Below, piece after piece: positions 1 through 6,668 of a stretch of DNA of 7,607 nucleotides. The DNA is taken from positions 1 through 7,607 of the forward strand of contig JABFWJ010000260.1 of assembly GCA_013362295.1 (NCBI GenBank), given 5' to 3'. Both the position numbers and the translations under genes were made by a program. Positions within the stretch are counted from its first letter, which is position 1, and each line of letters opens with the position of its first letter. The stretch is from Thermoleophilia bacterium. GTDB taxonomy: Bacteria; Actinomycetota; Thermoleophilia; Gaiellales; Gaiellaceae. The notes under the pieces were generated by a model that made no database searches, was not told the origin of the DNA, and saw only the letters and a list, made by a program, of their open reading frames with translations.

Positions 1-548
1 GCGCTGCCGACGATCGCGATCGTCAGAGCGACCGCGGCGAACGCGAGCATGCGCATACTCGTCCGCGCGACGGCGGGCTGATCGTGGCCCGCCAGCCACA
101 GCCGGACCGTCACGACGATCGAGAGCACCGACCAGTGAACGAGGAACGCGAGGAGGTAGACGATGAAGCCGGTCGGGCGCGGCTCGCCGGAGACGGGCAC
201 ACGCGGCAGGGCGAACGTCCACACGCTCAGCCCCAGGGTCAGGATCGTGACGGCCCGTTGCAGCCGGCGTGCAGGCGGCACGAACGTCGTCGCAAACCGG
301 TACATCAGGTAGGGGAAGAGGACGAGCAACTCCACCTCGAGCCGCAGCAGCCCGTGCTCGACGAACCCGTGCGGGTGCGCCGGAAGCAGCCGTCCGAAGC
401 TGACGATCAGCCCGAGCGCCAGGAAGGCGAGGGCGATCCAGCCTGCGGCCGCGTCACGCCTCTGCCTCCACAGGCGGACGCCCACGACCGCGAGCACGAC
501 GAAGACGACGCTGTTGACGACGTTGAGGGCAGTGACCAGGTCGTGCAA
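1..548 (-). CDS. Multi-pass membrane protein, N-terminal part (runs off left edge)
   Basis: I do not recognise the family. Reading leftward from 548 the frame is open to the window edge and encodes about 182 residues, beginning LHDLVTALNVVNSVVF. It has at least six hydrophobic segments, at roughly residues 9-27, 34-56, 69-90, 97-116, 126-152 and 165-182, joined by short Arg-rich loops such as RLWRQRRD. The start is TTG at 548. It is preceded by a strong Shine-Dalgarno-like GGGGGGAG about 4 bases upstream (553-560), and an in-frame TAG lies further upstream, so no much longer start is possible. Membrane domains of this kind are often the sensory front end of histidine kinases or diguanylate cyclases, but the part that would show this lies outside the window. 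The gene is divergent from the response regulator and shares its 74-base upstream region. That a protein is encoded here is fairly certain; the role is unknown. Confidence 0.72.
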   Translation of the reverse strand, partial: MHDLVTALNVVNSVVFVVLAVVGVRLWRQRRDAAAGWIALAFLALGLIVSFGRLLPAHPHGFVEHGLLRLEVELLVLFPYLMYRFATTFVPPARRLQRAVTILTLGLSVWTFALPRVPVSGEPRPTGFIVYLLAFLVHWSVLSIVVTVRLWLAGHDQPAVARTSMRMLAFAAVALTIAIVGS

Positions 549-622
549 CTGACTCCCCCCGATCGGCCGCGGGTTCCCCTGAGCCTAAGCCGCTTCTTAG
601 GCGCAGGGTGGACAATACGCTG
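549..622. promoter_or_regulatory. Divergent intergenic region between the membrane-protein gene and the response regulator
   Basis: This 74-base space separates two divergent starts (TTG at 548 on minus, ATG at 623 on plus), so it must hold the promoters for both unless either is transcribed from further away. It contains the ribosome-binding site of the minus gene (553-560) and a perfect inverted repeat (583-602). A weak -10-like GACAAT (611-616) sits 6 bases before the ATG. If real, transcription would begin almost exactly at the regulator's start codon and give a leaderless message. No good -35 hexamer is visible at either side. Confidence 0.5.
583..602. promoter_or_regulatory. Perfect inverted repeat, candidate operator
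   Basis: GCCTAAG (583-589), a 6-base spacer, then CTTAGGC (596-602) form a perfect 7+7 dyad, with half-site centres about 13 bases apart. It is AT-richer than its surroundings and lies in the divergent promoter region about 20 bases before the response regulator start. That is a sensible place for a transcription-factor operator, possibly autoregulation by the adjacent OmpR-class regulator. On the minus strand the right-hand part also reads as adjacent hexamers CTTAGG-CTCAGG (578-589), the direct-repeat arrangement that OmpR-family proteins usually prefer. It is not a terminator: no gene ends here and no T-tract follows. Confidence 0.45.
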
Positions 623-1297
623 ATGACAGCCCGTGTCCTCGTGGTCGACGACGATCCCGGCGTCCGCTCCGCCATCGCGCGGGCCCTCCGCGTGGACTAC
701 GACGTGGGCGAGGCCGCGGACGGAGCCGATGCCTTGGCGCAGCATGCCTCGGCGCCGGCGGACGCGATCGTCCTCGACCTGCTGATGCCCGAGGTGGGCG
801 GCTTGGAGGTCTGCCGCTCGCTCCGGCGGCGCAGCGACCCCGTCCCGGTGCTGGTCGTCACGGCGCGAGACGCTGTCGACGACCGGATCGAAGGGCTCGA
901 CGCGGGCGCCGACGACTACCTCGTCAAGCCGTTTGCGATCGAGGAGCTCCGCGCCCGCGTACGCGCGCTGCTCCGGCGGACCGGCGCGGGGGGCGACGCC
1001 CTCCGGCTCGGCGATCTGACCCTCGACACGGCTACGCGCGAGGTCTACCGCGGCGACCGGCGCATGCAGCTGACGCGCACCGAGTTCAACCTGCTCGAGC
1101 TGTTCATGCGCAATCCGAAGCAGGTCCTGACGCGCTCCCAGATCTACGAGCGCGTCTGGGGGTACGACTTCGGCGCCACCTCGAACGCGCTCTGGGTCTA
1201 CATCGGGTACCTGCGGCGCAAGCTGGAAGAGGGCGGCGAGCCGCGTCTCCTGCACACGGTTCGCGGCGTCGGGTATGCCCTCCGCGAAGAGCCCTGA
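623..1297 (+). CDS. OmpR/PhoB-class response regulator, MprA-like
   Basis: This is a DNA-binding response regulator of 224 residues, the usual length for the class. The N-terminal receiver domain (about residues 3-115) has the acidic pocket DDD at 9-11, the phospho-acceptor Asp52 in VLDLLMP, Thr80 in VVTARD, and Tyr99 and Lys102 in DDYLVKPF. The C-terminal winged-helix domain (about 127-222) has LTRTEFNLLELF, the segment NALWVYIGYLRRKL, and HTVRGVGYAL at the end. The wording closely follows mycobacterial MprA, an envelope-stress regulator, but orthology is not shown by that alone. I chose ATG at 623 because MTARVLVVDDD is the standard family start; an in-frame GTG at 608 would add five non-conserved residues. 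The stop TGA overlaps the kinase ATG by 1 base (TGATG), so the pair is surely co-expressed. It is predicted to be phosphorylated by the downstream kinase and to act on nearby promoters. Confidence 0.95.
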   Translation: MTARVLVVDDDPGVRSAIARALRVDYDVGEAADGADALAQHASAPADAIVLDLLMPEVGGLEVCRSLRRRSDPVPVLVVTARDAVDDRIEGLDAGADDYLVKPFAIEELRARVRALLRRTGAGGDALRLGDLTLDTATREVYRGDRRMQLTRTEFNLLELFMRNPKQVLTRSQIYERVWGYDFGATSNALWVYIGYLRRKLEEGGEPRLLHTVRGVGYALREEP

Positions 1298-2595
1298 TGA
1301 CGTTCCGAGCGCGACTCACGCTCTACGTCGCGGCGGCGATCGCGATGACGGTCGCGGCTGCATCGCTCGCGGTCTGGGTGGTCGCGAAGCACGAGCTGCT
1401 GACGCAGTTCGACCGGACGCTCTACCAGCAGGCGACCGGCGAGCACGGGCCGGCCCCGTTCGGGCACAACACGTTCACGACCTACATCCGGCCCGACGGC
1501 AGCACCGTCGGGGCGCCGCTGCCCGTGAGCGCCCGCGCACTGCGTGTCGCCACCGGGAAGGACTCGCATTCGTATTTCACCGACGCGAACGTGGCCGACA
1601 AATCGGGGAACACCTTCCACTTCCGAGAGTTCATCGCGCCGACGACCGACGAGGCGGGCAACTTCACGGGCGGCGTGATCGTCGCTCAATCGTTGCAGCC
1701 GACCGACCACGCGCTGGCGCGGATCAGGTTCTGGATCCTCCTCGTCGGCGGCATCGGCATCGCCGTCGCGGCGGCGCTCGCCGCATTCGTCGCGACCGCG
1801 GCGCTTCGCCCCGTCCGGCGGCTCACGGCCGCGGCGGAGACCGTGGCCGCGACCGGCAACCTCGCCGAGCGGGTCGAGGTCGACGGCGACGACGAGCTGG
1901 CGCGCCTTGCGACGCGCTTCAACGGCATGCTCGCCGCGCTCGAGGACTCCGTCGGCCGCCAGCGGCGCCTCGTCGCCGACGCGTCGCACGAGCTGCGCAC
2001 GCCGCTGACGGCGGCGCGCACGAACGTCGACCTGCTGCGCGAGGGGAAGCTGCCCGACGACGAGCGGCGCCGCGCCATGGACGAGGCGTCGGTCGAGCTC
2101 GACGCGCTCACGACCCTGGTCGCCGATCTCGTCGAGCTCGCACGCGGCGAGGAGCGCAAGCTCCGGGTCGAGGAGCTGCAGCTCGACGACCTGGTCGCAG
2201 GCGTCGTGGAGCGCGCGAAGGTGCGTGCGCCGCATGCGACGTTCGTCACCGCGCTCACGCCCACGCAGGTCCGCGTCGACCCCGTGCTGCTCGAGCGAGC
2301 CGTCTCGAACCTCCTCGACAACGCGATCAAGTACAGCCCGCCGGGCGCGCCGATCGAGGTGAGCGTCCGTGACGGCGAGGTCGTCGTCGCCGATCACGGC
2401 CCCGGCGTCGCCGAGGAGGACATTCCGCGGATCTTCGACCGCTTCTACCGCGCGGCGGCGGCCCGCTCGAAGCCGGGCGCGGGCCTCGGGCTCGCGATCG
2501 TGCGCGAGGCGGCGGAGGCGCACGGCGGCCGTGCGACGGTCGAGAGCTCGACGAAGGGCGCGCGCTTCCGGCTCACGCTTCCTGCCGCCGTCTAG
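1297..2595 (+). CDS. Membrane sensor histidine kinase (HAMP, HisKA, HATPase), MprB-like
   Basis: This is a 432-residue sensor kinase and the cognate partner of the regulator whose stop codon it overlaps. It has TM1 at about residues 8-30, an extracytoplasmic sensor region at about 31-143, and TM2 at about 144-168. A HAMP linker follows at about 169-222 (LRPVRRLTAAAETVA). The HisKA dimerisation helix has the phospho-acceptor His231 in DASHELRTPLTAAR. The HATPase domain shows the N box NLLDNAIKYS (Asn338 and Asn342), the G1 box DHGPG (366-370), the F box IFDRFYR and the G2 box GAGLGLAI. All catalytic motifs are intact. The sensor region matches no named domain that I can recognise by eye, so the stimulus is unknown. 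The layout resembles MprB-type envelope-stress kinases. The MFS exporter 13 bases downstream suggests that the signal or output may concern an exported compound, which is inference. Confidence 0.95.
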   Translation: MTFRARLTLYVAAAIAMTVAAASLAVWVVAKHELLTQFDRTLYQQATGEHGPAPFGHNTFTTYIRPDGSTVGAPLPVSARALRVATGKDSHSYFTDANVADKSGNTFHFREFIAPTTDEAGNFTGGVIVAQSLQPTDHALARIRFWILLVGGIGIAVAAALAAFVATAALRPVRRLTAAAETVAATGNLAERVEVDGDDELARLATRFNGMLAALEDSVGRQRRLVADASHELRTPLTAARTNVDLLREGKLPDDERRRAMDEASVELDALTTLVADLVELARGEERKLRVEELQLDDLVAGVVERAKVRAPHATFVTALTPTQVRVDPVLLERAVSNLLDNAIKYSPPGAPIEVSVRDGEVVVADHGPGVAEEDIPRIFDRFYRAAAARSKPGAGLGLAIVREAAEAHGGRATVESSTKGARFRLTLPAAV

Positions 2596-2608
2596 AGTCG
2601 GGCGCCGA

Positions 2609-3814
2609 GTGGCGCTCAGGCGGAACCGCGACTTCCTGCTCCTGCAGGCCGGCCAGCTCCTGTCGTCGGTCGGCAGCTCGTTCAGCTCGGTCGCGTATCC
2701 GCTGCTCGTGCTCTCGCTCACCCATTCGGCGCCCCAGGCGGGCCTGGCCGCCTTCGCGCGGCTGCTGCCCAGCCCGCTGCTCGGGCTGCTCGCGGGCGTG
2801 GCGGCCGACCGCTGGGACCGGCGGCGGATCATGCTCGCCGCCGACGCCGGGCGGGCACTCGCGCTCGCCGTGCTCACCGCTGTCGTTGCATTCGACCCCG
2901 TGTACTGGCCGATCCCGCTGCTCGCGTTCGCCGAGGGCGCCGGCGACGCCTTCTTCGGGGCGAGTGCGCCCGGGGCGATCCGCGCCGTCGTGCCGGCCGA
3001 GGAGCTGCCGACGGCCGTGAGCGTGCAGCAGGGCAGGTCGGCCGCGGTCGGCGTCGTCGGGCCGCCGCTCGGGGGCGCCCTCTTCGGATTGGGTCGCGCG
3101 GTGCCGTTCGCCGCAGACGCAGCGTCCTATGCCTTCTCGTTCGCGTCGCTGCTCGCGATGCGCGCCCCGTTCCAGCAACCGCGCGAGCGTTATGCACTGC
3201 GGTTGCGGGCGCAACTCGCCGAGGGCTTTCGCTTCCTGTGGCGTCAGCCATTCCTGCGCACGACCGCCCTCCTCTATGCGGTCGGCAACTTCACGATCTC
3301 CGCCTTTCTGTTCACGCTCGTCGTCGTCGCCCGCCGTCACGGCTTCTCGGGCGGCGAGATCGGCGTGCTGCTCGCAATCTTCAGCGCGTTCGTCCTGCTC
3401 GGCTCGCTCAGTTCCTCGTTCGCCCGGAACAGGCTCTCGGTGCGCGCGATCGTGCTCGCAGAGCTCTACGCGGGAACCGCGGTGCTCGCGTTCGCGGCGT
3501 GGCCGAATGTGTACGTGCTCGCGGCCGCGCTGCTCCCGCAGGCGATCGTCCTCCCGATCACCGATTCGGTCGTGATCGGCCGCCGCATCGCGATCACCCC
3601 GGACCGCCTGCTCGGCCGCGTCGAGGCCGTGCGCACCACGCTCGCGCGCACCGCGCAGCCGCTCGGACCGCTCGCTGCCGGCTTGTTGCTCGGCTCGGTG
3701 TCGGGCCGAGCGACGGTCGCGATCTTCGCCGCGTTCAGCGTCGGGCTCGCCGTATGCGGAACCGCAAGCCGCGCTTTGCGCACGCCGCCGCCGCTCGCAG
3801 AGATTTCGGCCTAG
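2609..3814 (+). CDS. MFS transporter, drug/solute efflux type (MFS_3-like)
   Basis: This is a major facilitator superfamily permease of 401 residues, a normal length for 12 membrane helices. The N-terminus (RNRDFLLLQAGQLLSSVGSS) and the TM1 pattern ending YPLLVLSLTHSA are typical of the MefA/enterobactin-exporter-like MFS_3 group. The motif A loop between TM2 and TM3 is clear at about residues 59-75, with DRWDRRRIML. Hydrophobic stretches continue to the C-terminus (ALRTPPPLAEISA). The start is GTG at 2609, the only start codon near the homologous N-terminus. Its ribosome-binding site is poor, so translation may depend on the kinase gene, which ends 13 bases upstream. It is likely co-transcribed with the two-component pair and could be its output gene or simply share its transcript. 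The substrate cannot be told from sequence; proton-driven efflux of a small molecule is the family expectation. Confidence 0.9.
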   Translation: MALRRNRDFLLLQAGQLLSSVGSSFSSVAYPLLVLSLTHSAPQAGLAAFARLLPSPLLGLLAGVAADRWDRRRIMLAADAGRALALAVLTAVVAFDPVYWPIPLLAFAEGAGDAFFGASAPGAIRAVVPAEELPTAVSVQQGRSAAVGVVGPPLGGALFGLGRAVPFAADAASYAFSFASLLAMRAPFQQPRERYALRLRAQLAEGFRFLWRQPFLRTTALLYAVGNFTISAFLFTLVVVARRHGFSGGEIGVLLAIFSAFVLLGSLSSSFARNRLSVRAIVLAELYAGTAVLAFAAWPNVYVLAAALLPQAIVLPITDSVVIGRRIAITPDRLLGRVEAVRTTLARTAQPLGPLAAGLLLGSVSGRATVAIFAAFSVGLAVCGTASRALRTPPPLAEISA

Positions 3815-4003
3815 TGCCCCCGCATCCCCCGGGCTGTCGAGCGGCGCGCGGGGCCGAGGCGGCCGCGCCTAAACGAGGCTCGTCACGGGCGGAGACGGCG
3901 CACGGAGCGTCTTGCGCACCGCTCTCGACTGGGGCTAGACCCCGGAGCACAACGGGTAGAGCAGGCGACTGTCCATCGTCACAGGTGCCGGCCGGAAGGG
4001 AGG
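3815..4003. other. Non-coding space between convergent MFS and sucD genes
   Basis: These 189 bases lie between two genes that converge, so no promoter is required here and terminators for both strands are expected. I find no convincing coding frame. The stretch contains a strong GC hairpin (3843-3869), a short odd palindrome ACGAG-G-CTCGT (3873-3883), a weaker hairpin AGACG/CGTCT with a 10-base loop (3893-3912), a GGGG-CTAGA-CCCC hairpin (3931-3943), and a tRNA-like pair of arms (3947-3980). No classical T-tract follows any hairpin on the plus strand. Confidence 0.6.
3843..3869 (+). terminator. GC-rich hairpin after the MFS gene, possible terminator
   Basis: GGCGC (3843-3847) pairs with GCGCC (3865-3869). 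Inside it GGCC (3852-3855) pairs with GGCC (3861-3864), leaving a 4-base bulge on the left arm and a 5-base loop. It begins 28 bases after the MFS stop codon. There is no U-tract, as is common for actinobacterial terminators, so it could be a terminator, a 3'-end stabiliser or simply a consequence of high GC. It would also form on the minus strand, where it could stop read-through from sucD. Confidence 0.35.
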
Positions 4004-4876
4004 CTAAACGGCCGCCGCGGCCGCGACGAGCTCGGCGACCTCGGTCGGCGTCGTCCCGACCCTGATCCCGACCGCCTCGAGCGCTTCCTTCTTCGCCTGC
4101 GCGGTGCCGGACGAGCCGGAGATGATCGCGCCGGCATGACCCATCGTCTTGCCGGGCGGCGCCGAGAAGCCGGCGATGTACGAGAAGACGGGCTTCGACA
4201 TGTGCTCCGACACCCAGCGCGCCGCCTTCTCCTCCTCGTCGCCTCCGATCTCGCCGACGAGCACGACGTACTTCGTCTCCGGGTCGGCCTCGAACTTCTC
4301 GAGGATGTCGATGAAGCCGGAGCCGACGACGGGATCGCCGCCGATGCCGACGATCGTCGAGTTGCCGAGACCGCGCTGCGCGACCTCGTGACCGATCTGG
4401 TAGGTCAGCGTGCCCGAGCGCGAGACGAGCCCGATCGAACCCGGCTGGAACACCTCGGCCGGGATGATCCCGACGTTCGACTTGCCGGGCGAGAGCACGC
4501 CGGGGCAGTTCGGCCCGATCAGCGTCACGCCCTTCGGGCGCACGTAGGTGTACACGCGCAGCATCTCGTGCGCCGGGACGTGCTCCGTGATGCAGATCAC
4601 GGTACGAATCCCCGCGTCGACCGCCTCGTAGATCGCGTCCGGCGCGAAGCGTGCGGGGACGAAGATGAGCGATGTGTTCGCGCCGGCCTCGCGCACCGCG
4701 TCCGCGACGGTGTTGTAGACCGGGATGCCGTCGACGTCCTGACCGCCCTTGCCCGGCGTGACGCCCGCGACGACGTTCGTGCCGTACGAGCGGTTCCGCA
4801 GGCCGTGGAAGCGCCCCTCGGACCCTGTCAGGCCCTGGACGACGAGCTTCGTCTCGTTGTCGACGATGATCGCCAT
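4004..4876 (-). CDS. sucD: Succinyl-CoA synthetase (succinate-CoA ligase) alpha subunit
   Basis: SucD is the CoA-binding and phosphohistidine-carrying subunit of the TCA-cycle enzyme that interconverts succinyl-CoA and succinate, coupled to ADP or GDP phosphorylation. It acts in the cytoplasm with SucC. The 290 residues match the usual length of about 290. Seen here are the N-terminal CoA-binding segment (VVQGLTGSEGRFH), the central GPNCPGVLSPGKSNVGIIP and VSRSGTLTYQ blocks, GIGGDPVVGSGFID, GEIGGDEEE, and the active-site His247 in MGHAGAIISG. The protein ends in a poly-Ala tail (VAELVAAAAAV), which is normal variation. The ATG at 4876 shares one base with the TAA of the upstream methyltransferase (TAATG), and only a weak GAAG precedes it, so translation is probably coupled. 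It is the last gene of the sucC-methyltransferase-sucD unit. Nucleotide specificity (ADP or GDP) cannot be decided by eye. Confidence 0.97.
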   Translation of the reverse strand: MAIIVDNETKLVVQGLTGSEGRFHGLRNRSYGTNVVAGVTPGKGGQDVDGIPVYNTVADAVREAGANTSLIFVPARFAPDAIYEAVDAGIRTVICITEHVPAHEMLRVYTYVRPKGVTLIGPNCPGVLSPGKSNVGIIPAEVFQPGSIGLVSRSGTLTYQIGHEVAQRGLGNSTIVGIGGDPVVGSGFIDILEKFEADPETKYVVLVGEIGGDEEEKAARWVSEHMSKPVFSYIAGFSAPPGKTMGHAGAIISGSSGTAQAKKEALEAVGIRVGTTPTEVAELVAAAAAV

Positions 4877-5529
4877 TACTTCTGCGACTTCCGTGCCTTG
4901 ACGACGATGTAGTCGTTCGACCAGCTGCGGCCGTCTTCGCTCGTGTACTGCGCGAGCAGCTCCCGCACCCGCTTGGCGGCCTCGCCTTCGCAGCCGACAC
5001 GCGCGAGCCAGTCGTCGAAGTCGTGCACCTTCGAGAAGTAGAGCTCCTGTTCGACCTCGAGGCCCGCGTCGACGAGCAGCTCGCGCCACTCCTCGGCGCT
5101 CAGCGAGCGGACGTGGGTCGGATCGCGCAGCTTCTCCGCTTCCTGCTCCTCCTCCGAGCGGTAGAGCATGTCCTCGATCACGACGACGCGGTTCGAGACA
5201 CGCGCCATCTCGCCGACGGCAGCGCCCACGTTCTCGAAGTGGTGCGGCGCGATCCGCGTCACGACGACGTCGATAGATCCGTCCGCGAACGGCAGGTGCT
5301 CGGCCCGCGTGACGACGTCCGGCTGCATACCCGGGGACGCGTCCGCCGTGACGACCTGTGCGCCGTGCTCGCGGAGCCTGCGCGCCACATGCCCGCCGCC
5401 CGTGGCCACGTCGAGCACCTTCACGCCCTGATGCGGGTTGCAGAGCTCGACGACCGCGTCCAGGTCCTCGCCGGTCGCATGCGTGACCGACGTGCGGTAC
5501 GCCTCGGCACGCTCGTCCCACGCATTCAT
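4876..5529 (-). CDS. SAM-dependent methyltransferase, class I (UbiE/Methyltransf_11-like), between sucC and sucD
   Basis: This 217-residue protein has a single Rossmann-type methyltransferase domain. Motif I is VLDVATGGGHVA (residues 38-49). The acidic residue ending strand 2 is Asp63 in VVTADASPGM. The motif II/III region AEHLPFADGSIDVVVTRIAPHHF spans 76-98, and a family-typical EMARV helix follows at 107-111. The C-terminal third has LRDPTHVRSLSAEEWRELL, as in YcgJ/UbiE-like enzymes of unknown substrate. All SAM-binding features look intact, so it should be active; the substrate is not recognisable. The ATG at 5529 overlaps the sucC stop by 4 bases (ATGA), with GGAG 8 bases upstream inside sucC. 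Its stop overlaps sucD's start by 1 base. Base and codon use look like its neighbours, so there is no sign of recent insertion. Its place inside the succinyl-CoA synthetase operon is unusual. Candidate roles, such as quinone or small-molecule methylation or modification of the enzyme, are speculation. Confidence 0.93.
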   Translation of the reverse strand: MNAWDERAEAYRTSVTHATGEDLDAVVELCNPHQGVKVLDVATGGGHVARRLREHGAQVVTADASPGMQPDVVTRAEHLPFADGSIDVVVTRIAPHHFENVGAAVGEMARVSNRVVVIEDMLYRSEEEQEAEKLRDPTHVRSLSAEEWRELLVDAGLEVEQELYFSKVHDFDDWLARVGCEGEAAKRVRELLAQYTSEDGRSWSNDYIVVKARKSQK

Positions 5530-6668
5530 CTGGCGAGCTCCACGGCCTTGCGCGCGGCGTCGAGCATCGTCGGCTCGACGTGCAGGTTCGGCGGCGCCGC
5601 TTCGGCGAGGATCCTGCGTCCTTCCTCGGCGTTCGTGCCGTCGAGCCGGACGACGATCGGCGTCTCGAGCTGCAGCCGCTCGAGCGCCTCGAGGATGCCG
5701 CGCGCGACCTCGTCGCAGCGCGTGATCCCACCGAAGATGTTGAAGAAGATCGACTTCACCTGCGGATCGCGCGTGATTACCTCGAGCGCGTCGACGACTC
5801 CCTCCGCGCTCCCTCCGCCGCCGAGGTCGCAGAAGTTCGCCGGCCGGCCGCCGGCGACGACCACGACGTCGACGGTCGACATCGAGAGGCCGGCGCCGTT
5901 GCCGAGGATCCCGACGTCGCCGTCGAGCTTGACGTAGGTGACCCCTTTTTCGCGCGCGAAGGCCTCGAGCGGGTCGGCGGCACTCGTATCGCGGAACTCG
6001 GCGATGTCGGAGTGCCGGTAGAGCGCGCTGTCGTCGACGGTGAACTTCGAGTCGAGCGCTTTCACCTCGCCGTCCGGCGTGACGATCAGCGGATTGATCT
6101 CGGCGAGCATGGCATCGCTCTCGACGAAGCAGCGGTAGAGCTTCCCGACGATGTCCGCGATCTGCTTCTGCTCGGCCGGATCGTCGACGCCGGCGCCGTA
6201 CACGAGCCTGCGGGCGATCCACGGCTGGTACCCCTCGAGCGGATCGACGTGCAGGCGAACGAGCGCGTCCGGGTCGTTGGCCGCCACCTCCTCGATCTCG
6301 ACGCCGCCCTGCGTGGTGAACATGAAGAGCGGCTGCTTCGCACCGCGGTCGAACGTGACCGAGAGGTAGTACTCCTTCGCGATGTCGGAGGCGGTCTCGA
6401 TCCAGAGCTTGCCGACGACATGTCCGCGGATGTCGAGCCCGATGATGTCCTGGGCCTTCTGTTCCGCGTCGCCCGGATCGTCGGCGAGCTTCACACCGCC
6501 CGCCTTCCCGCGCCCGCCGGTCAGTACCTGGGCCTTGACGACGACCGGGCCGCCGAGCTCCTCCGCGGCCGTCCGCGCCTGCTCCGGCGTCGTCGCGAGG
6601 CGGCCTTCGGAGACCGGAATACCGAACTGCTTGAAGAGCTGCTTGCCCTGATACTCGTAGAGGTCCAC
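5526..6668 (-). CDS. sucC: Succinyl-CoA synthetase (succinate-CoA ligase) beta subunit
   Basis: SucC is the ATP-grasp, nucleotide-binding subunit that partners SucD; the phosphate passes from nucleotide to the SucD histidine. It has 380 residues, within the usual 376-390. The N-terminus DLYEYQGKQLFKQFGIPV is typical. The ATP-grasp part has Lys45 in VVKAQV, the GGRGKAGGVK loop at 51-60, and the metal ligands Asn192 (EINPLI) and Asp206 (ALDSKF). The C-terminal CoA-ligase domain shows GNGAGLSMSTVD, ANFCDLGGGG and FFNIFGGITRCDEVARGI, then VVRLDGTNAEEGRRIL. I chose GTG at 6668 because it directly precedes the conserved N-terminus; the residues encoded upstream in the same frame are not family-like. 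No good ribosome-binding site is visible, and a TAGAGT -10-like box (6680-6685, minus) lies 11 bases before the GTG, so the message may be nearly leaderless. It is first in the operon and overlaps the methyltransferase gene by 4 bases. Confidence 0.97.
   Translation of the reverse strand: MDLYEYQGKQLFKQFGIPVSEGRLATTPEQARTAAEELGGPVVVKAQVLTGGRGKAGGVKLADDPGDAEQKAQDIIGLDIRGHVVGKLWIETASDIAKEYYLSVTFDRGAKQPLFMFTTQGGVEIEEVAANDPDALVRLHVDPLEGYQPWIARRLVYGAGVDDPAEQKQIADIVGKLYRCFVESDAMLAEINPLIVTPDGEVKALDSKFTVDDSALYRHSDIAEFRDTSAADPLEAFAREKGVTYVKLDGDVGILGNGAGLSMSTVDVVVVAGGRPANFCDLGGGGSAEGVVDALEVITRDPQVKSIFFNIFGGITRCDEVARGILEALERLQLETPIVVRLDGTNAEEGRRILAEAAPPNLHVEPTMLDAARKAVELAR

Noticed and set aside
608..622. 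GTG at 608 as the response regulator start
   Set aside because: It would add MDNTL before the standard MTARVLVVDDD start, and it overlaps the G-rich stretch that could serve as ribosome-binding sequence for the ATG at 623.
2369..2608. N-terminal extension of the MFS protein into the kinase gene
   Set aside because: The extension is Arg/Ser/Ala-rich, with no membrane character, and lies entirely within the coding sequence for the kinase HATPase domain. GTG at 2609 gives the family-typical N-terminus.
1198..2877. Long open frame on the minus strand opposite the regulator, kinase and exporter genes
   Set aside because: It is Arg/Ala-rich with low-complexity runs and no family motifs. It spans several well-supported plus-strand genes and is a by-product of high GC, where stop codons are rare.
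3238..4065. Plus-strand open frame extending across the MFS gene end into sucD
   Set aside because: It is Arg/Ala-rich with no recognisable motif or plausible ribosome-binding site, and it lies in a shifted frame of the well-supported MFS gene before running antisense to sucD.
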